Made by a program: the position numbers and the translations under genes. A DNA stretch of 18,798 nt, taken from assembly GCA_030145595.1 (NCBI GenBank), contig JAQYVG010000029.1:1-18798 (forward strand), written 5' to 3'. The notes below the pieces were generated by a model. That model was not told where the DNA came from. It saw only the letters and a program-made list of their open reading frames with translations, and made no database searches. Source of the stretch: Desulfobacterales bacterium. Its GTDB lineage: Bacteria; Desulfobacterota; Desulfobacteria; Desulfobacterales; UBA11574. Position 1 is the first letter of the stretch. Every line of letters starts with the position of its first letter. This document shows positions 1-8,370 of the stretch, piece by piece.

Positions 1-1059
1 ACCGATTTTGTTGCCGGGATAGCCGTATGCAACCTCGGCCATGCACACCCAAGGGTTTCAAAGGCACTTGCCACACAGGCGCAAACCCTTTTGCATGTTT
101 CCAACCTCTACTATACGGTTCCGCAGGTTGAGCTTGCAGCCTGGCTTGTCAAGCACAGTTTTGCGGACCGGGTTTTTTTCTGCAACAGCGGGGCTGAGGC
201 CAACGAAGCCGCCATAAAACTGGCCAGAAAATATTTCAAGGAAAAGGGTGAAAACCGACGCTTCCGGATCATATCCATGGAGAGATCTTTTCACGGACGC
301 ACCATGGCCACCCTTTCCGCTACCGGCCAGGACAAGATAAAGAAGGGTTTTGAGCCTGTCCTGGAGGGTTTTGATTTTGTATCGTTTAACGACATTGATG
401 CCTTGCAGAATAAAATCGATGCAAAGACGTGTGCCGTTATCATCGAGCCGATTCAGGGTGAAGGCGGCGTGCGCTGCCCGGACCCCGAATACCTTAAAAG
501 GGTCAGGCAGTTGTGTGATGAAACCGGTGCACTTCTGATATTTGATGAAATCCAGACCGGAATCGGACGTACCGGCAGACTCTTTGCGTATGAACATTTC
601 GGCGTTGAACCGGATATTATGACCTTGGCCAAGGCCCTTGGCAATGGACTGCCCATAGGCGCCATGCTGGCCGTAGAAGATGTGGCCGATGCGTTTGGAG
701 CCGGTTCGCATGCTTCAACATTCGGCGGTACGCCGGTTGTGACCGCAGCTTCACTTGAAGTTGTCAAAGTGCTTGACGAAGAAAAAATCGTTGATCACTG
801 CGGTAAAATCGGAGCCTATTTTAAGGAAAGGCTTTTGTGGCTGAAAAGCAGACACGAATCAATCGTGGATGTTCGCGGGCTTGGCCTGCTGTTAGGGATG
901 AAGCTGAAAATGGAAGGGGCGCCGATTGTCAACTTGTGCCTGGAAAAAGGATTTATGATTAACTGCATCCAGGAGAATATTTTGCGTTTTATCCCCCCGC
1001 TGACCATTGGAAAAAATGAGATAGATTCCCTGGTGGACTGTTTGGATGAAATTTTGTGA
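1..1059 (+). CDS. argD: Acetylornithine aminotransferase (3' part of gene)
   Basis: Class-III PLP-dependent aminotransferase that converts N-acetylglutamate semialdehyde to N-acetylornithine in cytoplasmic arginine synthesis; many family members also serve as succinyldiaminopimelate aminotransferase. The reading frame is open from the first base (TDFVAGIAVCNLGHAHP...), so the true start lies upstream of the window and 352 codons are visible. Family features seen are the NSGAEANEAAIKLAR segment, the FHGRT motif, the EPIQGEGG and FDEIQTG motifs that position the cofactor, and TLAKALGNG carrying the Schiff-base lysine. The C-terminus looks complete. It is followed by argF, argG and argH on the same strand, which supports argD over a GABA or ornithine aminotransferase. 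A 399-nt gap separates it from argF. Function is confident; only the 5' end is missing. Confidence 0.95.
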   Translation, partial: TDFVAGIAVCNLGHAHPRVSKALATQAQTLLHVSNLYYTVPQVELAAWLVKHSFADRVFFCNSGAEANEAAIKLARKYFKEKGENRRFRIISMERSFHGRTMATLSATGQDKIKKGFEPVLEGFDFVSFNDIDALQNKIDAKTCAVIIEPIQGEGGVRCPDPEYLKRVRQLCDETGALLIFDEIQTGIGRTGRLFAYEHFGVEPDIMTLAKALGNGLPIGAMLAVEDVADAFGAGSHASTFGGTPVVTAASLEVVKVLDEEKIVDHCGKIGAYFKERLLWLKSRHESIVDVRGLGLLLGMKLKMEGAPIVNLCLEKGFMINCIQENILRFIPPLTIGKNEIDSLVDCLDEIL

Positions 1060-1458
1060 AGCATCAAAATATTTCATCATGGAAAGCCTGTTTTTTGGGC
1101 CGGGTTAGAGGTAAATGGCCTTGCTGAAATAAATAGATGAGGTGTAGGGGAGTTTTCGCTATAAGATCGCTCAATGGATAATCATATTTTAAACCGTGTG
1201 AACTCGTATATAAAGGTTCGTAAAGAAAGAACAGAAGCTTTTGCAATAATATTAATTGTTTTGCTGAACGACAGGTGATTGCTTACGATGGCAGCTTTTG
1301 GCAATACGTCTGTTCTTTCTAACGATCCTTAATATACTCAAACAGCACACGCTTTAAAATCTGATCATCCATTTCGCTAATTCACCAAGCATTATGGGAA
1401 AAAACTCCCCGAGGTTATTGAGAAGTTATGGTATTGTTAATTAAGTGGAGCAATTGTT
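1060..1458 (+). other. Intergenic region argD-argF with inverted and direct repeats
   Basis: This 399-nt stretch holds no convincing gene. An imperfect inverted repeat has arms AGAAAGAACAGA (1224-1235) and TCTGTTCTTTCT (1309-1320), extended outward by CGT. Between the arms is a direct repeat AGCTTTTG(G)CAATA, near 1236-1248 and 1293-1305. The arrangement could be a relic of a small mobile element or a structured argF leader. I see no recognisable riboswitch and no clear ArgR box. Confidence 0.4.
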
Positions 1459-2385
1459 TTGAAAAAAGATATACTGACACTACTGGATCTTAGTAAAGAA
1501 GACTTTGAGTTGCTTTTTAAGCGGGCTTTTGAACTGAAAGAGCAGCTTAAAGAAGGAGCCGCGGAAAAAACCCTGGCAGGAAAAACCCTGGGACTTATTT
1601 TTGATAAACCGTCGACACGAACACGGATATCTTTTGAAGCAGCCATAATTCAGCTGGGCGGCACGCCGATTTTTATCAATGCCAGAGATACGCAGATTGG
1701 CCGCAACGAACCTGTAAGGGATACTGCCAGAGTAATTGCAAGATACCTGGACGGGCTGGCTATTCGAACCTATTCCCAGGATTTATTAAAAGAATATGCG
1801 GAATTTGCCAACATCCCGGTTATCAATGCTCTTACCGATCTATACCATCCCTGTCAGGTATTAAGCGATCTGATGACTATAATAGAGTGCAAGGGCGGCT
1901 ATACCAAGCTCAAGATTGTCTGGATAGGAGACGGTAATAATGTCTGCAATTCCTGGATAAATGCTGCCGCTGTTTTGGGTCTGGATCTGGTTTTAGCCTG
2001 CCCCGAAGGATATGCACCTGACCCTGAGATTCTGAAAAGGGGCATGGCAAGCGGGAATGACCAGCTGACAGTAACCACAGACCCGATTGCAGCGGTACAA
2101 TACGCGGATGTAATTTATACTGATGTTTGGGCCAGCATGGGGCAGGAGAGTGAGCACAGCAGAAGAAAACGAGCATTTGAGCCTTTTCAGGTTAATACGG
2201 CCTTATTGAAAAGTGCGACCCGAGAGGATGTGGTCGTGATGCATTGCCTTCCGGCTCACAGGGGTGAAGAGATTAGTGAAACGGTGTTGGAAGGCCCGCA
2301 TTCAATTGTATGGGACCAGTCTGAAAACAAATTGCATATGCATAAAGCTGTATTGGATGTGCTCATGACCCGGGTTGTGCTTTAA
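1459..2385 (+). CDS. argF: Ornithine carbamoyltransferase
   Basis: Catalyses ornithine + carbamoyl phosphate to citrulline, the sixth step of arginine synthesis, in the cytoplasm. The 308-aa length is normal for anabolic OTCases. The carbamoyl-phosphate loop STRTR is at residues 52-56, HPCQ at 130-133, the TDVWASMGQE segment at 221-230, and the HCLPAHRGEE ornithine/catalytic motif with its conserved Cys at 262-271. The start is TTG at 1459, preceded by GGAG at 1447-1450 with 8-nt spacing; the encoded MKKDILTLLDL is a typical family N-terminus, so the unusual start codon is credible. Lies between argD and argG but separated by 399 and 252 nt, so independent promoters are possible. Confidence 0.96.
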   Translation: MKKDILTLLDLSKEDFELLFKRAFELKEQLKEGAAEKTLAGKTLGLIFDKPSTRTRISFEAAIIQLGGTPIFINARDTQIGRNEPVRDTARVIARYLDGLAIRTYSQDLLKEYAEFANIPVINALTDLYHPCQVLSDLMTIIECKGGYTKLKIVWIGDGNNVCNSWINAAAVLGLDLVLACPEGYAPDPEILKRGMASGNDQLTVTTDPIAAVQYADVIYTDVWASMGQESEHSRRKRAFEPFQVNTALLKSATREDVVVMHCLPAHRGEEISETVLEGPHSIVWDQSENKLHMHKAVLDVLMTRVVL

Positions 2386-2637
2386 GATCGCTTCGCTTGA
2401 GAAGCACTTTGTTGAAGGAGCGCTTTGCTTGAGGGGAAAAAACCTTTCTATACATACCCTCTAGGCCGTCAGGCCGCTCATCAAACGAAGTGCTCTGCAA
2501 GCGCAGCACTCCAATTACCAATGAACAATGACCCCGGTGAAATGCGCTGTGCTGTCACTACGTGAATTTCACGGGGCAAGCAAATAACCAAATCCCGGCA
2601 ATCGTGCACAGGATAAAAGTTAACAGGGAGTCTTGCT
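2386..2637 (+). repeat. Repeat-rich gap argF-argG with hairpins
   Basis: No gene is seen. A near-duplicate, CGCTTCGCTTGAG (2389-2401) and CGCTTTGCTTGAG (2421-2433), lies just after argF. AGCACTTTGTTGA (near 2404-2416) is complementary, with small mismatches, to TCAAACGAAGTGCT (2481-2494). A second hairpin pairs CCCC(G)GTGAAAT (2532-2543) with ATTTCACGGGG (2566-2576). None is followed by a clear T-run, so they look like extragenic palindromes rather than classical terminators. The argG ribosome-binding site GGGAG is at 2626-2630. Confidence 0.45.
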
Positions 2638-3849
2638 ATGGCTGACAAAGTAAATAAAGTGGTTCTGGCCTATTCGGGGGGGCTGGATACCTCTGTAATA
2701 TTAAAGTGGCTGATTGAAACTTACAAGTGTGAGGTGATTGCCTTTGCAGCTGACATCGGACAAGGGGAGGAACTCGATCAGATTGAGGAAAATGCCTTAA
2801 ATACCGGAGCTGTTAAGGTTTATATTGACGACTTAAAGGAAACCTTTGTCAAAGATTATGTTTTTCCGGCCTTTCGCGCCAATGCCGTTTATGAAGGCCA
2901 GTATCTTTTGGGGACCTCCCTGGCCCGGCCTTTAATCGCCAAACGCCAGATGGAGATCGCCAAGATCGAAGGGGCTGATGCCGTCAGCCACGGTGCCACC
3001 GGAAAGGGGAATGACCAGGTGAGATTTGAGCTCAGCTACTTTGCGCATGATCCCAACATAAAGATTATTGCGCCCTGGCGCGAGTGGCGGCTTAACTCCC
3101 GCAGCGAGCTGATAGCGTACGCCGAAAAACACGGTATCAAGGTCCCGGCTACCCGTGCAAAACCTTATAGTACCGACAGAAATTTACTTCATATCAGTTT
3201 TGAAGGGGGCGAGTTGGAAGATCCCTGGAAACAGCCGGACAAGGAGATGTATACTCTGACAGTTTCTCCCCAGGATGCACCGGATAAGCCTGAAATCATA
3301 GAGATTACATTCAAGCAGGGTGACCCGGTGGCCATTAATGAAAAAAGTATGTCTCCGGCGAACCTTCTTTTGGAACTGAATCGGCTGGGCGGCCGCCACG
3401 GTATCGGCCGAGCCGATATTGTCGAAAACCGTTTTGTAGGCATGAAATCACGCGGTATTTATGAAACTCCCGGCGGCACCATTCTAAGAGCAGCCCATAT
3501 GGCCGTGGAGTCGATTACCATGGACAGAGAAGTCATGCATATGCGGGACGCGCTGATACCGAAATATTCTGAACTGGTCTATTACGGATTCTGGTTTTCA
3601 CCGGAGATGAGGCTTTTGCAGGATATGATCAACCAGACCCAGGAGAATGTCTCCGGGGTGGTACGCCTGGAGCTTTACAAGGGCTGCTGCAGCGTTTTAG
3701 GTCGAAAATCTGATGAATCTCTGTATCGCGAAGATTTTGCCACTTTTGAAGACGACCATGTATACAGCCAGAAAGATGCTGAAGGTTTTATCCGTCTGAA
3801 CGCATTGCGCTTGCGTATCCATAAGATGCTGGAACAACAAAAACAATAG
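2638..3849 (+). CDS. argG: Argininosuccinate synthase
   Basis: ATP-dependent condensation of citrulline and aspartate to argininosuccinate, the penultimate step of arginine synthesis, in the cytoplasm. The 403-aa length is standard. The N-type ATP pyrophosphatase loop AYSGGLDTS is at residues 11-19, and the substrate-binding segment GATGKGNDQVRFE is near 119-131. The C-terminal domain is intact through YSQKDAEGFIRLNALRLRI. ATG start with GGGAG seven nt upstream. It lies between argF and argH, in pathway order. Confidence 0.97.
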   Translation: MADKVNKVVLAYSGGLDTSVILKWLIETYKCEVIAFAADIGQGEELDQIEENALNTGAVKVYIDDLKETFVKDYVFPAFRANAVYEGQYLLGTSLARPLIAKRQMEIAKIEGADAVSHGATGKGNDQVRFELSYFAHDPNIKIIAPWREWRLNSRSELIAYAEKHGIKVPATRAKPYSTDRNLLHISFEGGELEDPWKQPDKEMYTLTVSPQDAPDKPEIIEITFKQGDPVAINEKSMSPANLLLELNRLGGRHGIGRADIVENRFVGMKSRGIYETPGGTILRAAHMAVESITMDREVMHMRDALIPKYSELVYYGFWFSPEMRLLQDMINQTQENVSGVVRLELYKGCCSVLGRKSDESLYREDFATFEDDHVYSQKDAEGFIRLNALRLRIHKMLEQQKQ

Positions 3850-3870
3850 TTACGTAAAAAGCAAAAAAAT

Positions 3871-3950
3871 ATCACGAAAGCACGAAAGGACGAAAGCACG
3901 AAAAAATATTAAAAAAACTTCGTGCTTTCCCTATTTCGTGTTTTCGTGAT
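3871..3950. repeat. Inverted repeat of CGAAAGCACG units between argG and argH
   Basis: Left arm (3871-3902) is built of ATCACGAAAGCACGAAA plus GACGAAAGCACGAA. The right arm (3918-3950) is its near-complete reverse complement, ending TTTTCGTGAT. The arms are about 32 nt with a short A-rich loop, so the transcript could fold into one long hairpin 21 nt past the argG stop. A one-arm relative of the same repeat lies at about 7472-7503 before dapF. It may act as a transcript 3'-end structure; that is inference. Confidence 0.7.
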
Positions 3951-3978
3951 TAATTCTAGTAACGAATAACAGATAACT

Positions 3979-4025
3979 TCCATTGAGTGGTATCGCTCCA
4001 TTGAGTGGTATAGCTCAATTGAGAT
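3979..4025 (+). repeat. 18-bp tandem repeat just upstream of argH
   Basis: Two adjacent 18-bp units, TCCATTGAGTGGTATCGC (3979-3996) and TCCATTGAGTGGTATAGC (3997-4014), differ at one base. A decayed third copy, TCAATTGAGAT, follows at 4015-4025 and runs into the argH ribosome-binding site. The repeat is in frame with argH and open, which creates a spurious longer start at 3983. Confidence 0.85.
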
Positions 4026-4036
4026 ATGAGGTATAT

Positions 4037-5449
4037 ATGTCTGAAAAATCCTGGAACGGTCGATTTTCCGAAAAAACAGATAGGCTTGTTGAAGCCTTTA
4101 CGTCTTCAATCGATATCGATAAACGACTTTACCCTTACGACATCGAAGGGAGCATCGCCCATTGCCGGATGCTGGCCAAGGCTTCGATTATTTCAGAAAC
4201 AGAGGCTGATTTATTGATTGAGGGCCTTGGGAAAATTAGAAGAGAACTCGATCGAGGCAAGCTTACCTATGATGACAGCCTCGAAGATATTCATATGCAT
4301 ATTGAGACCTGGCTGCTTCAGGAAGTCGGCAAGGTCGCGCTGAAACTTCATACTGCCCGCAGTCGCAACGACCAGGTGGCCCTCGATGTGAGAATGTATT
4401 TGAGGGATGAGACGCAAAATACAATTAAACGCCTTGTTGAGCTGCGAAAAGTCCTCGTTGGTCTGGCCAAGGTACATATAGATGTTGTCCTGCCGGGATA
4501 CACGCATTTGCAAAGAGCCCAACCGGTTTTGCTTGCTCACCATCTGATGGCGTATTATGAAATGTTTTCGCGCGATACGGAAAGGTTCAGCGACTGCTTG
4601 AAACGTATAAACATCATGCCGTTAGGCAGTGCGGCCCTGGCCGGGACAACATATCCCATTGATAGAGAATACACGGCCAAACTGCTCAACTTCCCCAAGG
4701 TATCGGGCAACAGCCTGGATGCGGTTTCAGACAGGGATTATATTATCGAATTTTTGTCTTCAGCAAGCCTTTGCATGGTGCATTTAAGCCGCATATCGGA
4801 AGAACTTATTTTATGGTCGTCATCCGAGTTCGGCTTTATTGAACTTCCGGATTCCTTTGCCACCGGTAGCAGCATTATGCCTCAGAAGAAGAACCCGGAT
4901 GTACCTGAACTGGTCCGCGGCAAAACCGGTCGAGTTTTTGGGGATTTGACAGCCTTGTTGACCATTATGAAGGCGTTGCCGCTTGCTTATAACCGCGACA
5001 TGCAGGAAGATAAAGCCGCTTTGTTCAATACGGTCGATATATTAAAAGAATGTATCGAAATTAACATCCATATGCTCCCGAAGCTGACCGTAAACCAGTT
5101 AGCCATGCAGCAGGCCGCGACTTCAGGGTTTTTAAACGCTACCGACTTGGCTGATTACCTTGTGACCAGAGGTATGCCGTTCCGTCAAGCCCACAGCTGT
5201 GTCGGCAATGCTGTTAGCTATGCCCTCAATCAAGAGAAAGAGCTTCAGGAACTTACATTAAAAGAATTAAAGTCCTTTTCATCCCTGATAAAAAAAGATG
5301 TTTTTAACGTTTTGACTACCGAAAAAATGATAAATCGCAGAACGTCTTTCGGTGGAACAGCCACGGAAAACGTAAAGGCCGCTATCGAGGCGGCTGAAAA
5401 AAGCCTTGATGAAGAGTCTAAATGTTTACAAGTATTGACAGAGGACTAA
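4037..5449 (+). CDS. argH: Argininosuccinate lyase
   Basis: Splits argininosuccinate into arginine and fumarate, the last step of arginine synthesis. Member of the fumarase/aspartase superfamily. The superfamily signature GSSIMPQKKNPD starts at residue 277 and carries the flexible catalytic-serine loop; the HTARSRNDQVALD substrate segment and GYTHLQRAQPV are also present. I chose ATG 4037 (MSEKSWNGRFSEKTD, a typical family start, 470 aa) because GAGG at 4028-4031 lies 5 nt upstream. An in-frame ATG at 3983 would only add 18 residues encoded by the tandem repeat. The 3' end overlaps the next gene by 28 nt, implying translational coupling. Confidence 0.96.
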   Translation: MSEKSWNGRFSEKTDRLVEAFTSSIDIDKRLYPYDIEGSIAHCRMLAKASIISETEADLLIEGLGKIRRELDRGKLTYDDSLEDIHMHIETWLLQEVGKVALKLHTARSRNDQVALDVRMYLRDETQNTIKRLVELRKVLVGLAKVHIDVVLPGYTHLQRAQPVLLAHHLMAYYEMFSRDTERFSDCLKRINIMPLGSAALAGTTYPIDREYTAKLLNFPKVSGNSLDAVSDRDYIIEFLSSASLCMVHLSRISEELILWSSSEFGFIELPDSFATGSSIMPQKKNPDVPELVRGKTGRVFGDLTALLTIMKALPLAYNRDMQEDKAALFNTVDILKECIEINIHMLPKLTVNQLAMQQAATSGFLNATDLADYLVTRGMPFRQAHSCVGNAVSYALNQEKELQELTLKELKSFSSLIKKDVFNVLTTEKMINRRTSFGGTATENVKAAIEAAEKSLDEESKCLQVLTED

Positions 5450-5886
5450 TTTTAAAGCTTTCAATTTTAGCTGCGTTTGCTTTTTATTTGTCCGGATGCG
5501 GCCGCAAGGCGCCGCCTGTTGCGCCTCGCCCGGCACCGCCACCGGCGGTCAATGATTTAAGCCGGCAGATGCAGGAAGATACGCTCAAGCTGACCTGGAC
5601 GATTCCAAAACATAAGGGTAAAATACATCCGGACCTGGAAGGTTTTTTTGTTTATCGTTCCCGGAAACCGCTTTCAGAATCTGAGTGCCCGGATTGTCCG
5701 CTACAGTTTAAACTTGTTGCCGATCTTGGGCAAAAAACGGTTAAAGCTTCGGAAAAAAAGAAAAAAGGCCGTATGACTTACAGTGAGACTCTGGTAAAAG
5801 GTTATCGTTACATCTATAAGGTAGTGGCCTATAATGACAGCGGGTTAAGATTTGGTGATTCCAATTTGGTTGACTTTAATTATTAG
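5422..5886 (+). CDS. Small proline-rich lipoprotein with fibronectin-III-like domain
   Basis: A 154-aa predicted lipoprotein. The signal peptide (about residues 1-25) ends in lipobox LSGC, with lipidated Cys26. It is followed by CGRKAPPVAPRPAPPPA, a short basic/proline-rich linker, and then by about 110 residues (near 45-154) with the pattern of a fibronectin type III fold (LKLTWTIP..., GFFVYRS, YRYIYKVVAYNDSG). It starts inside argH, overlapping it by 28 nt. A small lipoprotein starting CGxKGPL (LptM/YifL/LppL) commonly precedes lysA or dapF in proteobacteria, and this one occupies that slot with a divergent CGRKAPP motif. A role in outer-membrane LPS-translocon maturation is an analogy only. 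The FN3-like part is an addition relative to LptM. Confidence 0.8.
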   Translation: MFTSIDRGLILKLSILAAFAFYLSGCGRKAPPVAPRPAPPPAVNDLSRQMQEDTLKLTWTIPKHKGKIHPDLEGFFVYRSRKPLSESECPDCPLQFKLVADLGQKTVKASEKKKKGRMTYSETLVKGYRYIYKVVAYNDSGLRFGDSNLVDFNY

Positions 5887-5950
5887 GCCCTTAAGTGTAA
5901 ATTTTTTGCATTTTATGGCAAAAATCAATTATTGAGCAGTACATTATTGC

Positions 5951-6080
5951 ACGCAAAGGCACAAAGCTCGCAAAGGAAAACAAAGATAAATTTTTTAAGA
6001 ACCTTGGCGTCTTTGCGAGAGAATCTTATTTAATTCTCTCCGAGGCGTAGGCTCTACAAGCCGGAGGCCGGTTTGTCCGG
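5951..6080. repeat. Intergenic repeats before lysA, including REP-like copy 1
   Basis: CTCGCAAAG (5968-5976) and CTTTGCGAG (6011-6019) are perfect inverted arms of a G/C-A-rich repeat. Next to it, 6034-6080 carries the first of three dispersed copies of a GC-rich palindromic unit, TCTCCGAGGCGTAGGCTCTAC followed by AGCCGGAGGCCGG. The other copies are at 12503-12582 and 17622-17660. There is no gene here. The lysA ribosome-binding site AGGTGA is at 6084-6089. Confidence 0.75.
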
Positions 6081-6092
6081 GTTAGGTGATTT

Positions 6093-7352
6093 ATGCATCA
6101 CTTTCATTACCGTGATAACGAATTGTACTGTGAAGAGGTTCCGATTCAGAAGATAGCCGCAGAAGTCGGGACGCCCTTTTATTTATACAGTCACGCAACC
6201 TTAAAGCGTCATTTTCTCATTTTTAATGAGGCCTTTGAAGGCATAGACCGGCTTGTGTGTTATTCTGCAAAGGCAAATACCAACCTGGCACTTTTAAAAC
6301 TGTTTGCCAATCTGGGGGGCGGGCTTGACATCGTTTCCGGCGGGGAATTGTACCGGGGACTAAAAGCCGGCTTCCCTCCGGATCGGATTGTTTATTCCGG
6401 AGTCGGCAAGCGCGTTGACGAGATCGATTATGCCCTGCATACAGATATTCTGATGTTCAATGTCGAGTCTCTTGAGGAACTGGCAGTTATCAATCAAAGA
6501 GCCGGATTGCTCGCAAAGCAGGCGCCGGTAGCCATTCGAGTAAACCCGGACGTTGACCCCGGGACGCACCCTTATATTTCTACCGGACTTGAAAAAAACA
6601 AGTTCGGTATTGACACCAAGACGGCCATAGAAGGTTACAAGGCCGCCGGCAGGCTGGAGAATATTGCTGTGGTCGGCATCGACTGCCATATCGGCTCACA
6701 AATTACGGAAGCAAAGCCTTTTGAAGACGCCCTCAAAAGTTTAGAGCGCTTGATAACGGAGCTTAAATCCTTGGGAATCAAGATTAAATATTTGGATATG
6801 GGGGGAGGTTTAGGTATCACTTATGATGCAGAATCGCCGCCTCATCCCCGTGAGTATGCCCGGGCCATCATCGATTCTCTTAAGGGCATTGATCTGCAAC
6901 TGATCCTGGAGCCCGGCAGGGTTATTGTCGGCAATGCCGGGACGCTGATCACCCGTGTCCTTTATAGAAAAACAGCCCCTGTCAAGGAGTTCGTGATTAC
7001 GGACGCCGGTATGAACGATTTGATGCGACCGTCGCTGTACAAAGCGTTTCATGCAATTCAACCGGTTGTCAAAACTGTGCGTGCACCGATAAAAGCTGAT
7101 GTAGTCGGGCCGATTTGCGAAAGCGGGGACTTTTTAGCCGTTGACCGCGAGATTCCCGATGTCAAGCAGGGAGATCTTTTAGCGGTGATGAGTGCCGGTG
7201 CCTATGGTTTTACAATGTCTTCCAATTACTGTTCCCGGCTCCGGGTACCTGAAGTGATGGTCGCAGAAGACCGCTTTTATGTGGTGAGAACCCGCCAGAC
7301 CTATGAGGATCTGGTTGCCGGCGAGACAATACCACCGTTTTTGAATGGCTGA
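6093..7352 (+). CDS. lysA: Diaminopimelate decarboxylase
   Basis: PLP enzyme of the fold-III (alanine racemase-like) group that decarboxylates meso-diaminopimelate to L-lysine, the last lysine-specific step, in the cytoplasm. The 419-aa length is typical. The PLP lysine is Lys60 in YSAKANTN; HIGSQI is at 199-204; the GGGLGI phosphate-binding loop and EPGR motif are present; and the active-site Cys342 lies in GPICESGDFLA. ATG start with AGGTGA 3 nt upstream. It sits between the lipoprotein and dapF, the substrate-producing epimerase, so the two enzymes act consecutively. Confidence 0.97.
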   Translation: MHHFHYRDNELYCEEVPIQKIAAEVGTPFYLYSHATLKRHFLIFNEAFEGIDRLVCYSAKANTNLALLKLFANLGGGLDIVSGGELYRGLKAGFPPDRIVYSGVGKRVDEIDYALHTDILMFNVESLEELAVINQRAGLLAKQAPVAIRVNPDVDPGTHPYISTGLEKNKFGIDTKTAIEGYKAAGRLENIAVVGIDCHIGSQITEAKPFEDALKSLERLITELKSLGIKIKYLDMGGGLGITYDAESPPHPREYARAIIDSLKGIDLQLILEPGRVIVGNAGTLITRVLYRKTAPVKEFVITDAGMNDLMRPSLYKAFHAIQPVVKTVRAPIKADVVGPICESGDFLAVDREIPDVKQGDLLAVMSAGAYGFTMSSNYCSRLRVPEVMVAEDRFYVVRTRQTYEDLVAGETIPPFLNG

Positions 7353-7545
7353 AGTATTTAGAATTTTTTCACTGCCACTAAGACACCAAGACAATCAAGG
7401 GTGAGCAGTTAACAGTAAGTAGTGTTCAGTAAGAGAAACTGATTACTGATAACCGATAACTGATCACTTACATTCGTGCCTTCGTATTTTCGTGCTTTCG
7501 TGATAAATTTATTTGTTTGAAGCTGGTTTACATGTGTGAGGAATT
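7353..7545. repeat. Repeat-bearing gap lysA-dapF
   Basis: This 193-nt gap contains GATAACTGAT-like short repeats (about 7441-7466) and one arm of the TTCGTGCTTTCGTGAT repeat at 7472-7503, related to the inverted repeat at 3871-3950. No terminator with a T-run is evident. The dapF ribosome-binding site GAGGA is at 7538-7542. Confidence 0.5.
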
Positions 7546-8370
7546 ATGGAACCGATTGATTTTTATAAAATGAGCGGTAGCGGAAACGACTTTATTATTA
7601 TCGACAATCGCAATAGGGTTGTCGATGAAACGGATCTTTCAGATTTTGTCACCAAAGTATGCCGCCGGAAACTGTCTGTCGGTGCCGACGGTCTTATCCT
7701 TATAGAAGAGACCGATGCTGTTGACTTCAAGTGGCAGTTTTTTAACTCGGACGGCAGCTGCGCCGAGATGTGCGGAAACGGCGCCAGATGTGCCGCGCGG
7801 TTTGCATACTTAAACCAGATTGCCGGACCGAATATGTCCTTTGAAACCGCAGCCGGCATAGTCAGCGCACAGGTATCCGATGATCTGGTGAAGGTACAAA
7901 TGCCGGATCCGGCCGAACTAAGAATGGATTATACCCTCGAGCTTAAAGAAGGTTCCGTGCTGATCTCCAGTGTCAACACCGGTGTTCCCCACGTGGTGAT
8001 TAGCGTGGATGAGATCGACGGTGTCGATGTCGTTAAACTGGGTCGAGAGATCCGGCTACACTCTACCTTTGCACCCGCCGGCACCAACGTAAATTTTGTT
8101 AGTTTCCAAAAAGACGGCAATATTGCAATCCGGACATATGAGCGGGGGGTCGAAGATGAAACCCTGGCTTGCGGCACCGGTGCGATTGCCGCTGCTATTG
8201 TTACTGCCGACAAAACCAGGATGAAATCTCCGATCAAGGTTCTGACGCGGGGCGGGGAATATCTGACTATTTATTTTCAGGATAAAGACGGCACATATAA
8301 CGACGTCTACCTTGAAGGTGACGCCCGTATAATTTACAAAGGCCGGCTTTGGGAAGATGCCTGGCAATAA
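7546..8370 (+). CDS. dapF: Diaminopimelate epimerase
   Basis: Cofactor-independent epimerase converting LL- to meso-diaminopimelate, for lysine and peptidoglycan. The 274-aa length is standard. Both catalytic cysteines of the two-base mechanism are visible: Cys76 in EMCGNGARC and Cys209 in LACGTGA. The N-terminal FYKMSGSGNDF substrate motif and the ERGVEDET motif are intact. ATG with GAGGA 3 nt upstream. It follows lysA after 193 nt, and the next gene begins at the base after its TAA, so co-translation with that gene is likely. Confidence 0.97.
   Translation: MEPIDFYKMSGSGNDFIIIDNRNRVVDETDLSDFVTKVCRRKLSVGADGLILIEETDAVDFKWQFFNSDGSCAEMCGNGARCAARFAYLNQIAGPNMSFETAAGIVSAQVSDDLVKVQMPDPAELRMDYTLELKEGSVLISSVNTGVPHVVISVDEIDGVDVVKLGREIRLHSTFAPAGTNVNFVSFQKDGNIAIRTYERGVEDETLACGTGAIAAAIVTADKTRMKSPIKVLTRGGEYLTIYFQDKDGTYNDVYLEGDARIIYKGRLWEDAWQ

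Noticed and set aside
3871..3950. Possible CRISPR-like array from repeated CGAAAGCACG
   Set aside because: Units are too short and adjacent without spacers, and the arms are inverted; it is a simple-sequence palindrome.
3983..4036. Upstream ATG giving an 18-residue longer ArgH
   Set aside because: The extension is encoded by the tandem repeat, and a good ribosome-binding site precedes ATG 4037, which yields the usual family N-terminus.
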